Shown one piece after another: positions 37,184-50,039 of a DNA stretch of 64,000 bases (the stretch's first letter is position 1; every line of letters starts with the position of its first letter). The translations under genes and the position numbers were made by a program. The notes beneath the pieces were generated by a model, which was not told where the DNA came from, did no database searches, and was given only the letters and a program-made list of their open reading frames with translations. The DNA comes from Ulva prolifera (Eukaryota > Chlorophyta > Ulvophyceae > Ulvales > Ulvaceae). The stretch spans positions 8,567,985 to 8,631,984 of the forward strand of contig CM041196.1 of assembly GCA_023078555.1 (NCBI GenBank). Reading direction: 5' to 3'.

Positions 37184-40180
37184 GGGCACTGTGCAGCGCC
37201 GTGCGGGCGCTCAAAAGCATCCCTTGCGTGCTCGTCGTGGTTCGTTGCAGCGTCGCCGTGCCAAGGCTGTATTGTCCGAACGTCAGGAGAAAAGGTCAGC
37301 TGATTATCAGCAGAAAGGCTCCGATGCAGACGAGGAAGAAGAAGCAGTCTTGGCCCGGCTCATGCCATCGACATGGCAGAGGAAGTCCGTGTGCGGTTCA
37401 ACCACAGGGGAAGGTGCGTCTATTCTCGCCAGTCTCAAGGGTGCATGAAATCGTTTACTGCTGTACGCCAGCCCGCGGATCTGTTGCTGTCGTTTCTTCC
37501 GTGTCATTGCACTGGATCTCACTGCTCTTATTCGATCTACGTGCGCGATTCTGGGATCCCGGTTCTGGCTGCAAGGTATTCAACATCACAGAAATATAAA
37601 TTTTGTTAGTGACGATCCGCTGCCCTGAGACCCCTCTGTGATCTCCTAGTGCGTGCAGAGCCCGACTCCCCTGGCGACCTATCCGCTCCGAGCTCGCACG
37701 ACACGAGCGAGCACACGTTCATGAAATCCCTCAGGTCTCACCTTGAATCCGGAGTGAAGGTAGTGGGTGCGCGAACTCTCTTTAGTGATGCAGTGAGTGG
37801 GTTACCCAAGATGCTGTCTGGGCCGTGCGTGGACAGTGGACTGGTGTGACAGGCCTGGACAGTGGAATGTCTGTACAGATGCCACCAAGCTGGCAATGGC
37901 ACCCGAAGATCATCCCATGAGGCCGTCAAAGAACTTCCTGGTGGTTCTGACTCGCCGACTCTTTCCACGCAAGCGTCCTGCTTCAGCTGTGAGAGCCGTG
38001 CCCCTCCCAGAATTGCGGTGGTCTGCTGCCAAATCAGCAACAGTGCACCCTGCCAGCCAGGCAGACTTGAGAGCGCTGTCATCCTTGGGGTACATAGAGT
38101 CAGAATCACAACATTCTCTCAGAAATCGGCCCCGCGAGTTCCTGCCCGCCGCAATGTCTGCCAACCGCTCTAAGCCAAGCTTGCGCCGGGTCGAAGCCGG
38201 CTCTGCTCCATCAAGTTCGCAGTACACTTCGCTGCAGACTGCCCCAGGGCCCAATGCCGCCGGGGCCACAGCACACATAGATGCCAAGCTCAAGCGCAGC
38301 CTTGCAGCTGCGACCCGCCTCAAAGCTCCGGCACAAGATGCGGATTTGGCCACCAGCATCGCAAATGTGCACCGCAAGCTTGCGCCTGCCGCCCCCGCCC
38401 CCGCACAGCCCAGCCCTCTGCACAGTGACCCGTGGCACTCACCGGCAGCGCCGGCTGCACGCGTGTACAGTACCACTGCACGGCCAGCCGTGCCACCTGC
38501 CGCCACCGCGACCCCGACACCTGCCCCGCCTACAACTCCCTTCTCTCGATCTGCCGTCGAGGCCCTGCCCCGCTCCCCGCTCGACGAGGCCCACACGGGC
38601 CTTGGTGCGGTGGACACGCTGCGGCAACGTCTGCATCGCCCCACGCAGCCGTTCCCAGCCCAGTGTGAAATCGACGACACCCCACCCGTCCCCGGCATGC
38701 GGCCGCGCAGCCAGCTCATCTACGACGAGGACAAGGAGGCGCACCGCTCCTGGCGCCGCTACGTCTATGACTTTGACTACTGGGCGAACGACCGCAGCGC
38801 CGCGCGCTTCTTCTTCGCGATGCTGCACCTGCCGGCAACCCGAATCCTGAGGGACGTGCTCGGGCCGACACTCTTCGTCACCGCCATCGCCGCCGTGCGC
38901 TGCTCGCCCGCCGCCTCAGCTGCCGTCGCCGCAGCCGCCGAGCAGCTCGCCAGCGTCCTGCCGGCCGCGATCCGCTCATTCGGCGGTGTGCTTGCGTCTG
39001 TCGTGAGCGGCACCCCGATGGATCTCACGGCGGGCTTCGTCGGGTTGCTCGTGGCATTCCGGGCGAACAATGCGGCGACGCGCTTCAACGAGGCACGCGC
39101 CCAGCTCGCGACGATGCTCAACGCGAGCCGCGACTCGGTGCGGCTAGCGATTGCGACGCTGCCGTCGGGCGCGGTGCAGGCCAAGGCCTCGTTCGCGCGC
39201 TGGGTCATGGTCGCCTTCTCGTCGCTGCAGTGCCAGCTGCGCATAGACGACGACCTCGAGAAGGAGGTCGCCGGCCTGCTGACCGACCAGGAGCAGCAGC
39301 TGCTTTTCTCGTCCGACCACCCGGTGCGGCCCCGCGCCGGTGCCACTTGCAGTCCGCCGAAACAGGCCTCTTTGTGTAGGTCGTGCCAACGACCCACTGC
39401 TGAGGCAAGCGCTCGCAGCATTCCTGACTCGCTCGATCAATGTGCAGTGCGTACCTGCGCTAATCCACTGAGCGTCGCATGATCATGCATGACGGCCGCA
39501 TGGGGTGCAGACGCTGATGTGCTTTGCGGTGCTCGCGCGCATGATAGAGAACGCCGAGACGGAGCAGCCGCAGAAGCGGCTGATGCAGCGCTCGGTGACG
39601 CGCATGATGGACGTCCTCGGCGGCTGTGAGCGCATCATGGATACGCCTATCCCGCTGACGACGATGCGCCACTCGGCCCGCTCCCTGATGATCTGGCTCT
39701 CGATGTTTCCAATCTGCCTCTACCCCACCCTCGGCCCGCACGTGCTGTGGGTGACCCCCTTTGCAGCATTCCTCCTCTTTGGTGCGTCGCCCCTTCTCCA
39801 GCTCCTGATCCTGTGGGCCTCCTGGCACATTGCGGAGGGTGCGGGTAGCACACAGCGTAGCATGCGATGCCCGGGCTGTGTTGCAGAGATTTAGCTTCTG
39901 GCTCAGGCCGTACTGTGGTGCAGGGATGGAGGAGATTAGTGTAGAGATTGAGGAACCCTTCAGCATGCTGCCGATCGAGGTCATTACAGCCAAAGCACGC
40001 AGTGACATCATCACGCTGGTGAACAACCAGCGCGCCAATGACTGTTCTACGGACACTGTCGTTGGAACCGCCATGAACGGGGCTGCTGTGCAGAGCCTTA
40101 ATTCCATGGAGCGCCCGAAAGAGTTTGTGTGGGATGAGCCTAGTGGCTGGTTGAAGCCCGATTGGGCCACCATCGACTGA
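37182..40180 (+). CDS. Bestrophin-family anion channel with long N-terminal extension
   Basis: Five exons: 37182-37413, 37659-37766, 37879-39323, 39511-39781 and 39924-40180, giving 770 residues. The bestrophin/RFP-TM domain starts near residue 395 (YDEDKEAHRSWRRYVYDFDYW). It includes ARFFFAMLHLPATRIL, TAGFVGLLVAFRANNAATRFNEAR, TRMMDVLGGCERIMDTPIPL, a membrane segment near LWVTPFAAFLLFG, and GMEEISVEIEEPFSMLPIEVI. These are hallmarks of the plant and algal branch (VCCN-like channels, or BST proteins linked to bicarbonate in algae). The first 390 residues are Ala/Pro/Ser-rich with a basic start (MGTVQRRAGAQKHPLRARRG), far longer than usual for the family. That part may hold a targeting sequence and regulatory sites. 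All four donors are GTGCG. The first two small exons are supported by exact phase joins; MAPEDHPMRPS at 37896 is an alternative start. Thylakoid or other organelle location is inferred. Confidence 0.88.
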
Positions 40181-42010
40181 GGCGGCATTGGCTGAAAATG
40201 CAAGTGCCATGCCATAGCTGCTTTGTAGTCTGAAAATGAATATGTGTGACCTGAACGTTTTCTTTTTGGAGTGGAGGATGAGCGATGAATCGTCCCTGAA
40301 TTTTATTATGGGTGTCTCTGATTGGCTGTTGTTTGAGAATGCAAGCGCAATGGAGGTATTCCGTGGTGTAGACTAAAGAGTTGTACACGTCCATAGGACG
40401 TGGTCGACAGGTTGAGTTCAAGCTGAATGTTAGCGATGGTGATGCTAGTTATGGTAATTCACAGGGTGATGGTGTGCGGAGGCTGTACGCTGCCGTTTAC
40501 AGCATGTCCCTTTCTCACTAGCAACCGGATCTGAAATCTGTTCTCCATTCCACACCTTTTGGTCGATGGACATCATGCATCTCTGGGTGTACAGAGGCAG
40601 ATGCACTCGTGGATCGTTGTTCATGTGCCATTGGCATCTAGATTGGCTTTGCGAAAGAATCGATGTGTGATACGGAAGGAAGGTTCCAACACTGCATCAT
40701 GGAGGACCATGTGGTACTGGGACGTCCGTGAATTTCCTTTGATTATTGCCCATGGGACCGGATCTGTACCAAAATCGGCCATTCAAGACATTTGTCTTCG
40801 CAAGTGACGTGCTACTGGTATGATTCATCGACCCAGCCTGTCATGGTGAAAGACTTGAAAGGCACCGGTGCTGGCATGAAAGTTCAGGGTGAGCAGATAT
40901 GCGTTACCACTCCTGCCGAGGTCACAGCTGAGTGCTATGAGCAAAATCACTGTATCAAACGCCATACCCACATCAGATGTGTTGTCTGTCAAGGAATGTG
41001 TTCACAACCATCTTTGACGACGACTTCTGTGATGTCATACAGATTTAACGTGGCGTACAGTCATCTGACAGTAGAAGGTATCCTAATCGCACTGGGTCAA
41101 TCAAACACGTCCCTCCCCTCGCAGGGTGGTCATGTAGTGGACTACACAGCACTGTAACCGAGTCCAAGCGACCGCCTGTGGTTACATCCTATGGTGACAT
41201 TTCATCAGCAAGAGCACGGCCATGCACTTGCTCGCATATTTGAGTCTCAGTGTGATTCACACATGTCATTGGGTGGTCTGATTGAAGGAGCATCACTGTG
41301 CCTTTGCCTTACATAAGTCACACAGGCATCAATCTGTGCAGGCCGAACCAACTGATGTAAACCGGCAGAATTTGAAACGATATTGCCAAGAAGTGGAAAT
41401 CTTATACTGCAAATTGTCTGCAGCTTCATCAACAGGAGGGCATTTGTTGAGGATGACCACGTGGAGCCTCAGCGCCACGGCTTCAGGAGACTGAGCCAGC
41501 ACTGGGCCAGACTGTGGCTTCATTCGATCAAGGAAGCAGGTCTGCATCACTGCCCCTGCCGGACCGCGAATCACCGAGATGAGGTGGACATGCAAAAGTA
41601 TACAGATATGTATGTGGACACACGTGGTGTCACAGAGTGCATGTACAGGCACCTGGAGGCATGACACATTTTCCCCACGTGTTGGTTCCCCTCGGCGCGC
41701 TGAAGACTTGAACAGAGAAATAATCAAACATGACCACGTTGAGGTCGCCGCATCTGGTGCAGGTTTTGATTCGGCGCACCAACAGAGTCTTGCACACAAT
41801 CATGCGGGTGGTGCACGCTCATGCCCACACCGTGAATGATCACAGCAGCACTCTGAAGGGAACCAGGCAGGCCATTATACACACGCCCACATTTCCAATG
41901 TAAGGAGATCCCCAACCCACCTGCACCAGCAGGGGCCACTGTGCTAGCAGCAGAATTGTGAGCACATCTGCTGCTATCTCAAGTGAAGTAAAGCTCGCAG
42001 CCCGGAGAGA
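40181..42010. other. Gene-free interval, about 1.8 kb
   Basis: Bestrophin (plus) and the bZIP gene (minus) converge here, so this is largely 3' untranslated sequence and spacer. A plus frame at 40792-41157 (121 codons) and a minus frame at 41329-41799 are unrecognisable and have no splice support. No repeats were seen. Confidence 0.45.
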
Positions 42011-45000
42011 CTACACAGCGACGCCTCTGATGTCGGCGGTGGACGGCCGGCGCGAGAAGAGTGCCTCTCGCCGCTCCTGGTTTGCCGCCATCTGGCAGAG
42101 CACCAGCAGGTCCACGGGGAGCCCAAGATACTTTACATGACCGCAGCAGAACTTGATGCGTTGCGCGCCGGACAGGAACCACGATGGCAGTGCAAAGGCG
42201 GCCACGAAGTCCTCCATCTGCCGCGCATCCCGATAGTGCAGGTCAGCCAGGCCCTCTAGTGCGGTCATGCTCGCCCGCGTCGCCACGGCCGACAGGCCCA
42301 GCAGCTCCAACACCACCGGCACAGCCGGGCTCGCAGCCGCGGCGACCGGTGAGCCCGAGGCTGCCGCAGACACCAGCATCAGCAGGCTGCCATCGAGGTC
42401 CGCGGCACTGGGCAGGCGCTCCAGCTGCTCCAAGGCGCTGGCAAGCTCGGTGTCTAACGCCCGCCTCCTCCGCTCCCATTTCCCCCAGAAGTCGCTCATG
42501 AAGCGGCGCTGCTCGGGTGTGAACTTCATCTCCTTGTACACGCGGATGTGCACAAGCTCTGTCTGCATACTAACAGCCCATGGAGTGGCCGCTGCAGCTG
42601 GGCGACGTGATATGACACCACAAGACAGCAGGAGCGGTTCCGGAACGGGTGAATGTCGCACCCGATCAAACGAAATACGCTGGGGGCCAACGGTCTCCGT
42701 CACCAGGTACCTGACCATGCGCTTGGCGTCCGTCATCAGGCAGAACCACGACAGGCCCCAAGACGTGCCGACGCGGTCAACGCGCTGCAGCAGCTGCTGC
42801 CGCCGAGCCTCACTCGCCACCCACGGCACCTGCATGCCCCTAGCTACTCACTCCAACAGCTGTGCGGGCGCAGCGAAGTTCAAGTGCAGCGACCAAGCCA
42901 GGCCCTTCCCGAATTGCATGACCTAAATGTCCGTGCGCTCTTGTGTGTGTAAGCATGCAGCCAGGCTGGTGCCGCATGCACACCTCAGGCACATCCTCCT
43001 GCATGACGCTCGCAGTGACGTTGCAGAGTGTCTGCAGCATGATGGCGACCTGCATGCCGAAGCTCTTTGCATCGATCGGCGTGCCGCAGCTGCCGCCCTG
43101 GCCCGAATACTCTGGGAGCTGCTGTTCGCAGTACTCCGGCAGCCCCTGCTCCGCGCCCTCGCCGCGGCCCGCCACCTGGTCCACAAACTGCAGGAACAGC
43201 TGGCAGCACTTGAGCCACTGAGCTCGGGGCATGTGGCTGCGAGAGTCGCGCAGCATGCCGCCAATCATGGCTGAGAGGGCAGAGGTGACATCACAGGACT
43301 CGCTGACACCGCATCGCACGAGCCTGACGTGCGCAGATGGGTCGAGGAGTGGTTGCTGCATGAGGCTGCTGGAGAACGTTTCCCGGGTGGGGCCACGGGA
43401 GCGCTTGCGACACACAGCGCTGCTGAGGCTCGGGCCCACGTCGAGTGGAGCAGCGGCAGAGGAATGCAGCAGAGGGTCATGCATGAGCATTGCCTCCCCT
43501 GCAAATGGCAAACCCGCTGTGTAGCTCAATGCAATCAGTTGAGCCCCATATGCGTGCTGGCATGCAGGCTCAAGCATCACACCATCCTCAAGAGTCCCGT
43601 TGAAACGGTCCAACTCTGCCCCTGCCAGTGTGTTCTCCAGTGAGGTTGCCATGAAGAACAGGAAGAAGGACGCGCAGCACTGATCTGAGCTCAAGGACGA
43701 GCTGAATGACAGGTGCCTGCCTGTGTGCATCATATACGGTGTCTGCAGAAACCAGCAGATGTCACCACACGGAACTGAAACTTGCTGAGCAACGGCGCTC
43801 TTATACGCTTGGACAGAATCCCGTAGATTGATGCAGCCATCAACTCCAGGCAGCATGCAGCCGAGTCGTTCACACTCCCCCGGGGAGAGGACGGCTGAAT
43901 GGGTGAACGAAGAAAGCGGTCGTTCTTGAGAAAAGAAGTAACTGCGAGCCGAACTTTGAGGCAGCAGACTGTGAGCTTGGCTTGTGGACTGAGCTCCTGG
44001 TCCTCCAGATGCCATAGGTGCAGCATCGGTCACTGGCGGGTCTGGGACACTTGGGGCAGCTGCATCAGCCGTCGTCAGTTGGCTGTTTCCTTGCAGCACG
44101 GCCACCAATGCATTGTTGGCCGAAGTTACTCGATTGGACAGAGTATTCCGCAGGCCGCGAGCCGCCCTGCACCTCGCTGTTGCATCTGCAACCTTCTGCC
44201 TGACAGCTTCCACTTGTGATTGGACAGATTCCAGCTCTTGCTGCACAGGCAGCGGCAATATGTAAACTCCCCGGTGAAAATGTCCATCATGGGCACTGCA
44301 TGAGTCGGAGCAACGCACTCTGCGCTTCTGCCTGAAGCGTGCTTGTGCAAGCCTGCACTGTTGTCAGATTGTTACGTTCATGTCTTCTGCATCCTTCAGA
44401 AGGTGCAACGTAAAGAATTGCGCAAGGAAGGAGATGTGCAAGGATTGAAATGTACAATAAAGGTCTTCATCAGCGCTGTGCTGACAAAGCCCAGGCATAG
44501 CCCAAAAGTATGTGTAGCCCAGCGGTGGGTACACATCATGGCGTCAAGAATGGTACCCATAGCCTGAACGCAGCCGTGCACAGGACGTTCAGAAGAGCTG
44601 TAATCATGTTGACTGCATGCACTGACACTTCCAGCTAAAAGTCAAGGTTTCAAAGCGCGTGTTCATGTGCCTGCGACACCAAAACCTTGATGCTATTGCT
44701 CCGTCTGGACGCATCACTTGCAGAATGTGGATCAATCTCCCGCCTGGTACCCGCTCTCGGATGCAGACACCATGTGCCAAACTGTGCCAAATGAAGACGT
44801 CACGAGGAACACGCACATGCACGACATCACATGGTCCAGTCCCAGGTAATTCACAGTACCCACGCTTGTACCCACATATGCCTCCATGCAAACATGAGCA
44901 GCTGTACATTACGCGTGTTGGCATGAACATAAGCTGCCAGCGAATGATCGCAACGAACGATTGGCTTGCGCGTAGATGTATCAGACACAGCACACACGAG

Positions 45001-45723
45001 CAGACATGTTAACGCATATACTGCTCAGGCGTGCAAGCCGCAATCGTTTCTTCAGGATAATGACAACTTCTTAAGATTTGAATAATTCTCCGCAAACGTG
45101 GGATGACAATGCCACACAGGCGAACTACAGCAATGAGTTCCTGTCAACTGTGTACAGCAGTGCACCCGGATGTACGTACATAAAATGTGAGGGGAAAGGG
45201 CGATCTGAATGCAGCGTTCAAGTCTCTTGTATATTTGAGGTGCATCTAATGCAGCTTTCTGTCGCTGCGACGTCCAGTATGGCCGCAGAACAGCTGTGCA
45301 GCTAGACAGCCTGCAGATCGCACAGGCACAGTACACAGGCACATGGAACACCGAACGATGAAAGCACCTGTTTTTCTCCCGTACTTTCTCTAATCGATCA
45401 ACCTTCTCCGCGGCTGTCACACCAGAACGGCCTGGTCTAGGAGCTACTTTCTCATCTCCCACACTGCCGCTGCCTGCTTGGCTTGATAATGATGGCACGT
45501 GAGAGGACTCAGTGCTGCCTGCCTGTCTTTGTTCTGCCAAAATTCCATCCGCTGGCAACGGTACGTCATCTTGAAAGGATTCGAGCCACTCTACGAAGTC
45601 GTCGCCAGTGGCATCGAGCTGTAACGCTGGATCGAGATCAATGTCCCCGATGTCAATTGATCCCAGCAACGCAGTGAGACCGTCAGCTGGGGCTGGACAA
45701 TGGTCCATGCTGGACGAAGCCAC
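42011..45723 (-). CDS. bZIP transcription factor with large C-terminal region
   Basis: Exons: 45723-45368, 44352-44319, 44240-42984, 42829-42662 and 42562-42011, giving 788 residues from MASSSMDH (MDHCPAP five codons on is an alternative). Exon 1 is acidic (DIGDIDLDPALQLD, DDFVEWLESFQDD), like an activation domain, and ends RLEKVREKN. The 34-base exon 2 supplies R-LAQARFRQKRR, completing the N-x7-R basic region. Exon 3 continues QELESVQSQVEAVRQKVADATARC, with V/A/C at heptad a and d positions: a weak zipper. After long Ser/Ala regions come helical blocks: RRQQLLQRVDRVGTSWGL, then EQRRFMSDFWGKWERRRRALD, and near the end GAQRIKFCCGHVKYLGLPVD. These resemble the conserved C-terminal parts seen in other green algal bZIPs. 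DNA binding is well supported; targets are unknown. Intron 1 is about 1 kb, the longest resolved in the window. Confidence 0.8.
44353..45367 (-). other. 1-kb intron 1 of the bZIP gene
   Basis: It runs from the donor at 45367 (AAC AG|GTGCTT) to the acceptor before the micro-exon at 44352 (cagtgcag|G). The minus frame stays open from exon 1 to 45052, encoding a different tail if the intron is retained. No gene or repeat was recognised inside. Confidence 0.6.
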
Positions 45724-47075
45724 AGCTGCGCGACGAGGGAGCTAGCTGTGGACTGTGCTTGCTCACAGCTACAATTTCTGCTTTGAATCTGACGCCAAAG
45801 GATAGCTGATCATAAAACGAGATTCGGTCTGCAAACATGCAGACGAATGGCTTACTTTCAGATGGTCTGCGCTAGATTTTTGTCCCGCGCCGCGCACTGG
45901 CCTCCGCGAGTAGACAGAGAGGTATGCAATGTTGCTTGAACTTTTTGTGTTGCCTGGATTTGTCCGCTGTCTTGTCAGTTCAGGCGAACGTGAAAATGAC
46001 GACGCGCAGTAGTCATCGGTCACGCCTGAGCTCTGCAGTGATACAGTGATCTGGACAGGTCGCGGACATGCCTAGTGTGGCTGTCCGATCCTGCCAGCTT
46101 GGTCATGGAAACCGACCAAGGCCAGGGAAACCAAGAGGCACCCTGTTTGATTTTTCAGGCAGTTGTGCAATTTCTTGTCACTGAATGGCGTTGCGGATGT
46201 GATACACGTCTGCCTAATCTATACCACGATGTAAAGAATCTGAAATGTACTCCATCACAAAACACCACCAGAAGTCCCGTGTGTATGCAATGCACAAGCT
46301 TTCGCTAATCGCGTCAGCGTAAAGCACGGTATGTTGCACCTCAAATGATCTGAAAGCAGTCCCGCCAAGGTCTCACTGAGCTTGAAAAAGAGCAGGTACA
46401 CTGTTGTTCTGCAGGCAAATCACTGCATCTACAACTTGCTTGTTGGTCATACGTTATCGAATCTGTGCGCGTGTACTATTCAACTTCACGGCGCCCGCAG
46501 ACGTATCGCCTGGCTGATTTCAAGCAGCCACAGGCTCGAAATTCACGTATCATGATCATTACTGATGGCAGGAGACCATGCTCCTGTGTCACCCGCATGC
46601 TCCAAGTGTCGGCCAGACTGCACAAACGCAGAAGCTAAAGAATACGTCCCGCCGTTAGGCTGAACAGCAGCCTGCCCATGGTGCATATTGAACCGAACAA
46701 ATCATTTCCGTAGTCAACATTGTCCACAGCTATGCAGCTGGCGAATGTGTTGGACCAGCTTTCACGCGGCTCACACACCCAAGCGTGGTCGTGCACACGG
46801 TCAATCAAAATCCCAGAATACACGAAATCTGTACTCGTCAGACACCACCACGTTGTTCTGTATCTTGCTCTTGGACATCAAGCTGTCATCATCGTGGAGT
46901 GGCAATGGACATGCACTCGTAACTTGCAAGCCGAGGGCCACGGACGCTGATCATGATCAAAATGGCACCGTTGGACCGATGTTGGACTGCAGGTGTGTTT
47001 GGCTATCTGCAGTACATCGAGATCCTCGCATGTATGTTCTACATAAATGCTAGCCTAGATACCTGACAGGGGCAC
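45724..47075. other. Intergenic, about 1.35 kb
   Basis: This lies upstream of the bZIP start and downstream of the DNAAF4 stop, and should hold the bZIP promoter. Open frames at 45769-46023 (minus) and 46688-47053 (plus) are unrecognisable. No repeats were seen. Confidence 0.4.
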
Positions 47076-49496
47076 TTATGGCTCTACATCTGCCAGTGAT
47101 CTCATTTGTTTTGCATCTGCTACAAACACTGCAGCTGCAGCATTGTTCCCAGTACCCTGCGCAATGCCTGCTGCAATCATATACAACCTTTCTGCCTCAA
47201 TGAATTCCTTCATGTGTGCAACGCAAGTGGCCATCCTACCCACACATTTCATGATCACCGGTGCAACCTCAGGAAGGCACAACTTGTCAGAGAGCAGTTC
47301 AAGAACGTTTTCAACCGATCCCTGTGGAAGTGTGCTTGTCTCTGCAGCACATGTGAAGGCAGCTTGGCATGCCTCAAAAGCCTTGTCAAACTGATGCATA
47401 CATAACTTGCACATAGCCTTGTTAGAAAGTGCAGTTGCAAGCTTGACTGGATCTTCTTTGTGTATCGTTTCCAGAGCACTGAAAGCATCGGCAGCAGCAC
47501 CATACTGACCTGATTCGAACCGTGCATGCGCACGCTTCTGTATACTGATGGCACACTGCACCCCTCCAGGGCCATTCAACTCAGCACACAGGCTTAGCAG
47601 CTGCTTGTTCATTGGATCCAGTTTGAGTGCGCTGTGGCAGTCTTCGCGGGCCTGTTGCATGATCCCTGCAGGAACACAAGTCGCTGACATCCTGCTGCTT
47701 AGAAAACAGTCTACATGCGGACCACACTACAGCTCAGCACATGACTCGAGGCAGCTCACCCTGCTGTGCATATGCAGCGCTGCGGCGTGTGAGTGCCTTA
47801 AGTTTCAAGGTTTTCCACTTTCCATTGTACACATCAGATCCCTCCACTGCAATGCCTTCTGCGGCGTGTATTGTACTCAGGACAAGCCCACAGTCTGAGA
47901 TGCACTCTGCAAGGCAATCTATGCGGCTGTAGCAAGCGGCACGATTCAACCTGCGTCAGCACAGATAGAGTGAATGCATCGTTGTAAGCGCGCAAGAGAG
48001 CATGTTGACCTGTACGATGGGTGCCTCAAGATAGTGGGCTTGTGTTTGCAGCACGAGCTGCTTTCCACAGCGTACCGGCATGTCAGGGACAATTCAGAAT
48101 CACTTTCTTCCCGCTCTAGAGCAGCACTATATGCATTTATAGCAGCATGGAAGTTCCGCTGCGAATGCAATGCATCTGCTTTGTCCTTCAAGAATGCTGG
48201 CTGCTTGTTAGCCATTTCTGCTGAATTTGACACTTGTGATGCATCCGCTTGAGCCTGCTTGTACAGCCGCAATTCTGCCTCCCGATTTTCCCGAGCGGGC
48301 AAATGCGGGAATTCGAGCTTTGTGAAATCGACCTACAGGCTTTGACGGCATGATGCTAGCTCGATGCAGGTACTTGCATCAGGTTGTCAACGTCAGTCAT
48401 GGGGCAGAGTTCAGTGGCCGATCCACCGCAAGAATTACCATCGATGATGATTTTTGTTTGTGTAGCGTCATAGAGGTGAAATGCATAGAGCACACCTCGA
48501 CCCGTTTAAGCATATCTCTAGGGGGCAGTGCGAACGGAATGCGACACATGGTAGATGCCAGAGCTTTGTCAAGTTCAGCGTCACTGCTTGATGTTTCATG
48601 CTCACGACCGCCAGATGGACCAACCATTCCATGCCCACAGCTTTGTGACGTTGACTGTTCCTGCCTGTGTTGCTGAGAGGTAGGATTCCGTTGAAACTCT
48701 TCTTTCTCCGTGCCTGGGTGGCCGACTGTCACAGATGTTTCGCTCTGCACCTGTTGCTTGTGAAGATCGAGCATGATGCTGCTCACTACAAACGACAGTA
48801 ATCCAATACGTACCGACTCGCTCTCTGCTTCCTCATTGTACGCTTGTTTGTTCAGGGCCAATTTCCACTGATTCAGGCGCTCAACTTCAGCATCCAATTC
48901 TGAAGCTTTTGCAGATTCTATTGTCTTCCTCTTGCGTTTGTCCACTTCGATCTGCCGATCGATGCACATTCTGCAAAGCAGATCATATAGAGTCGTTACA
49001 ACCATGCTTCACTTGAGTTCCTGAGCAGCTCACTTTTTCTCACGTGCCAAGCGCTCCACATGTCTTCTGCGGCGCTCCTCCGCGTCTGCGTGTGCAGCTT
49101 CAATGCTCAAATGCCGCCTTTCTTCAGAAGCAGCCTTGGATCCATTGTAAACCAGCGTACCCCATGTGCAAGGCTCTCTCTAGATAGACCAACCGACTCA
49201 GACGATCCCAGGCATGCCCAATTGGATCGCAGTAGTGAGATTATAGCAGTGAGTCTCAAGCAGCGTACCTTAGGCAACTTGAACACTATGTCTCCTGGTG
49301 TTGCATATGCTGCACCATTGTCCGAATCGATAGCAGCGTGAAGATCCAGCAGCAGTACATACGGATGAGCGACCACTTTCACAAGAACATCTGTGACAAA
49401 TATGTCAGGCTTTTGCCTTGTCAGGCCTGGTAACTTTACTCGTATGTCCACTTGATCGATTGTTTGTGACCAGCTATACGTTGGGGTCACAGGCAT
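47076..49496 (-). CDS. DNAAF4: Dynein axonemal assembly factor 4 (DYX1C1): CS domain plus TPRs
   Basis: Seven exons: 49496-49269, 49179-49034, 48970-48814, 48744-48496, 48332-48076, 47950-47760 and 47665-47076, giving 605 residues. DNAAF4 is a cytoplasmic HSP90 co-chaperone that preassembles ciliary dynein arms. The N-terminal CS/p23 domain spans residues 1-76 (MPVTPTYSWSQTIDQVDIRVKL, PDIFVTDVLVKVV, GDIVFKLPK). A WGTLVYNG segment follows, aligned with the W-E-x-L of the family, then charged helices (EERRRHVERLAREKK, SELDAEVERLNQWKLAL). The TPR part begins near residue 260: DFTKLEFPHLPARENREAEL, FLKDKADALHSQRNFHAAINAYS, LNRAACYSRIDCLAECISDC, AREDCHSALKLDP. After the usual end it continues for about 170 residues with two further TPR-like helices (RAHARFESGQYGAAADAF, AMCKLCMHQFDKAFEACQA), longer than the human protein. 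Its presence implies motile cilia at some life stage. The start ATG follows an in-frame non-ATG codon. Confidence 0.9.
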
Positions 49497-50039
49497 TTTC
49501 AAACTTCGGGCCTATGCTTGAGACAACAGCGCGCTTGGTGACTGACTCGTCCACGGGTCTTTGTACGCGAAGGACGTGCCCCGTACGTAGCCTGTGTTTA
49601 CGCGGATCAACTCACACACGAGCCGTACTCCGCAATGTCCCATACTAGCAGCACAATAAAGCATAATGGCGAGTGGCCTGGCCCACGGAATTGATTGCGG
49701 AATGCGTTGTTTTTGTCAACTGTCAACCGGGTGGCCGCATGTATGGTAGCTCCGCGTAGGCCTCGTGATGTGCATTCGACGCGTTTTTTGTTTGAATCCG
49801 AGCGGCTGACACAGCACTCGCTGCGGCGGAGGAGACACAGATAATTGAAAGCAACACTGGCAGCGATCCAGTTGGAACCAGGCAGTGATGAAGCGGACTG
49901 CGTTGAATGCTATTGTGCCTGGAGATCGTCGAGTACTGCACGCAAGTAAATTGTTGGAAGGTCCGCTTCGTCAGCAGAGCTGACATTAAGCAACAATTAT
50001 CGATCGCGATCAGAAGTCGATCTGAACTGAAGGACTCAA
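49497..50039. other. Divergent interval between DNAAF4 and an unnamed gene
   Basis: About 540 bases separate two outward-facing start codons. It should hold both promoters. No motif could be assigned. Confidence 0.4.

Noticed and set aside
45052-45310. Minus-strand text QRQKAALDAPQIYKRLER, at first taken for a degenerate bZIP basic region
   Set aside because: The true basic region is on the micro-exon at 44319-44352, which gives the N-x7-R pattern and exact phase joins on both sides; this text is inside intron 1.
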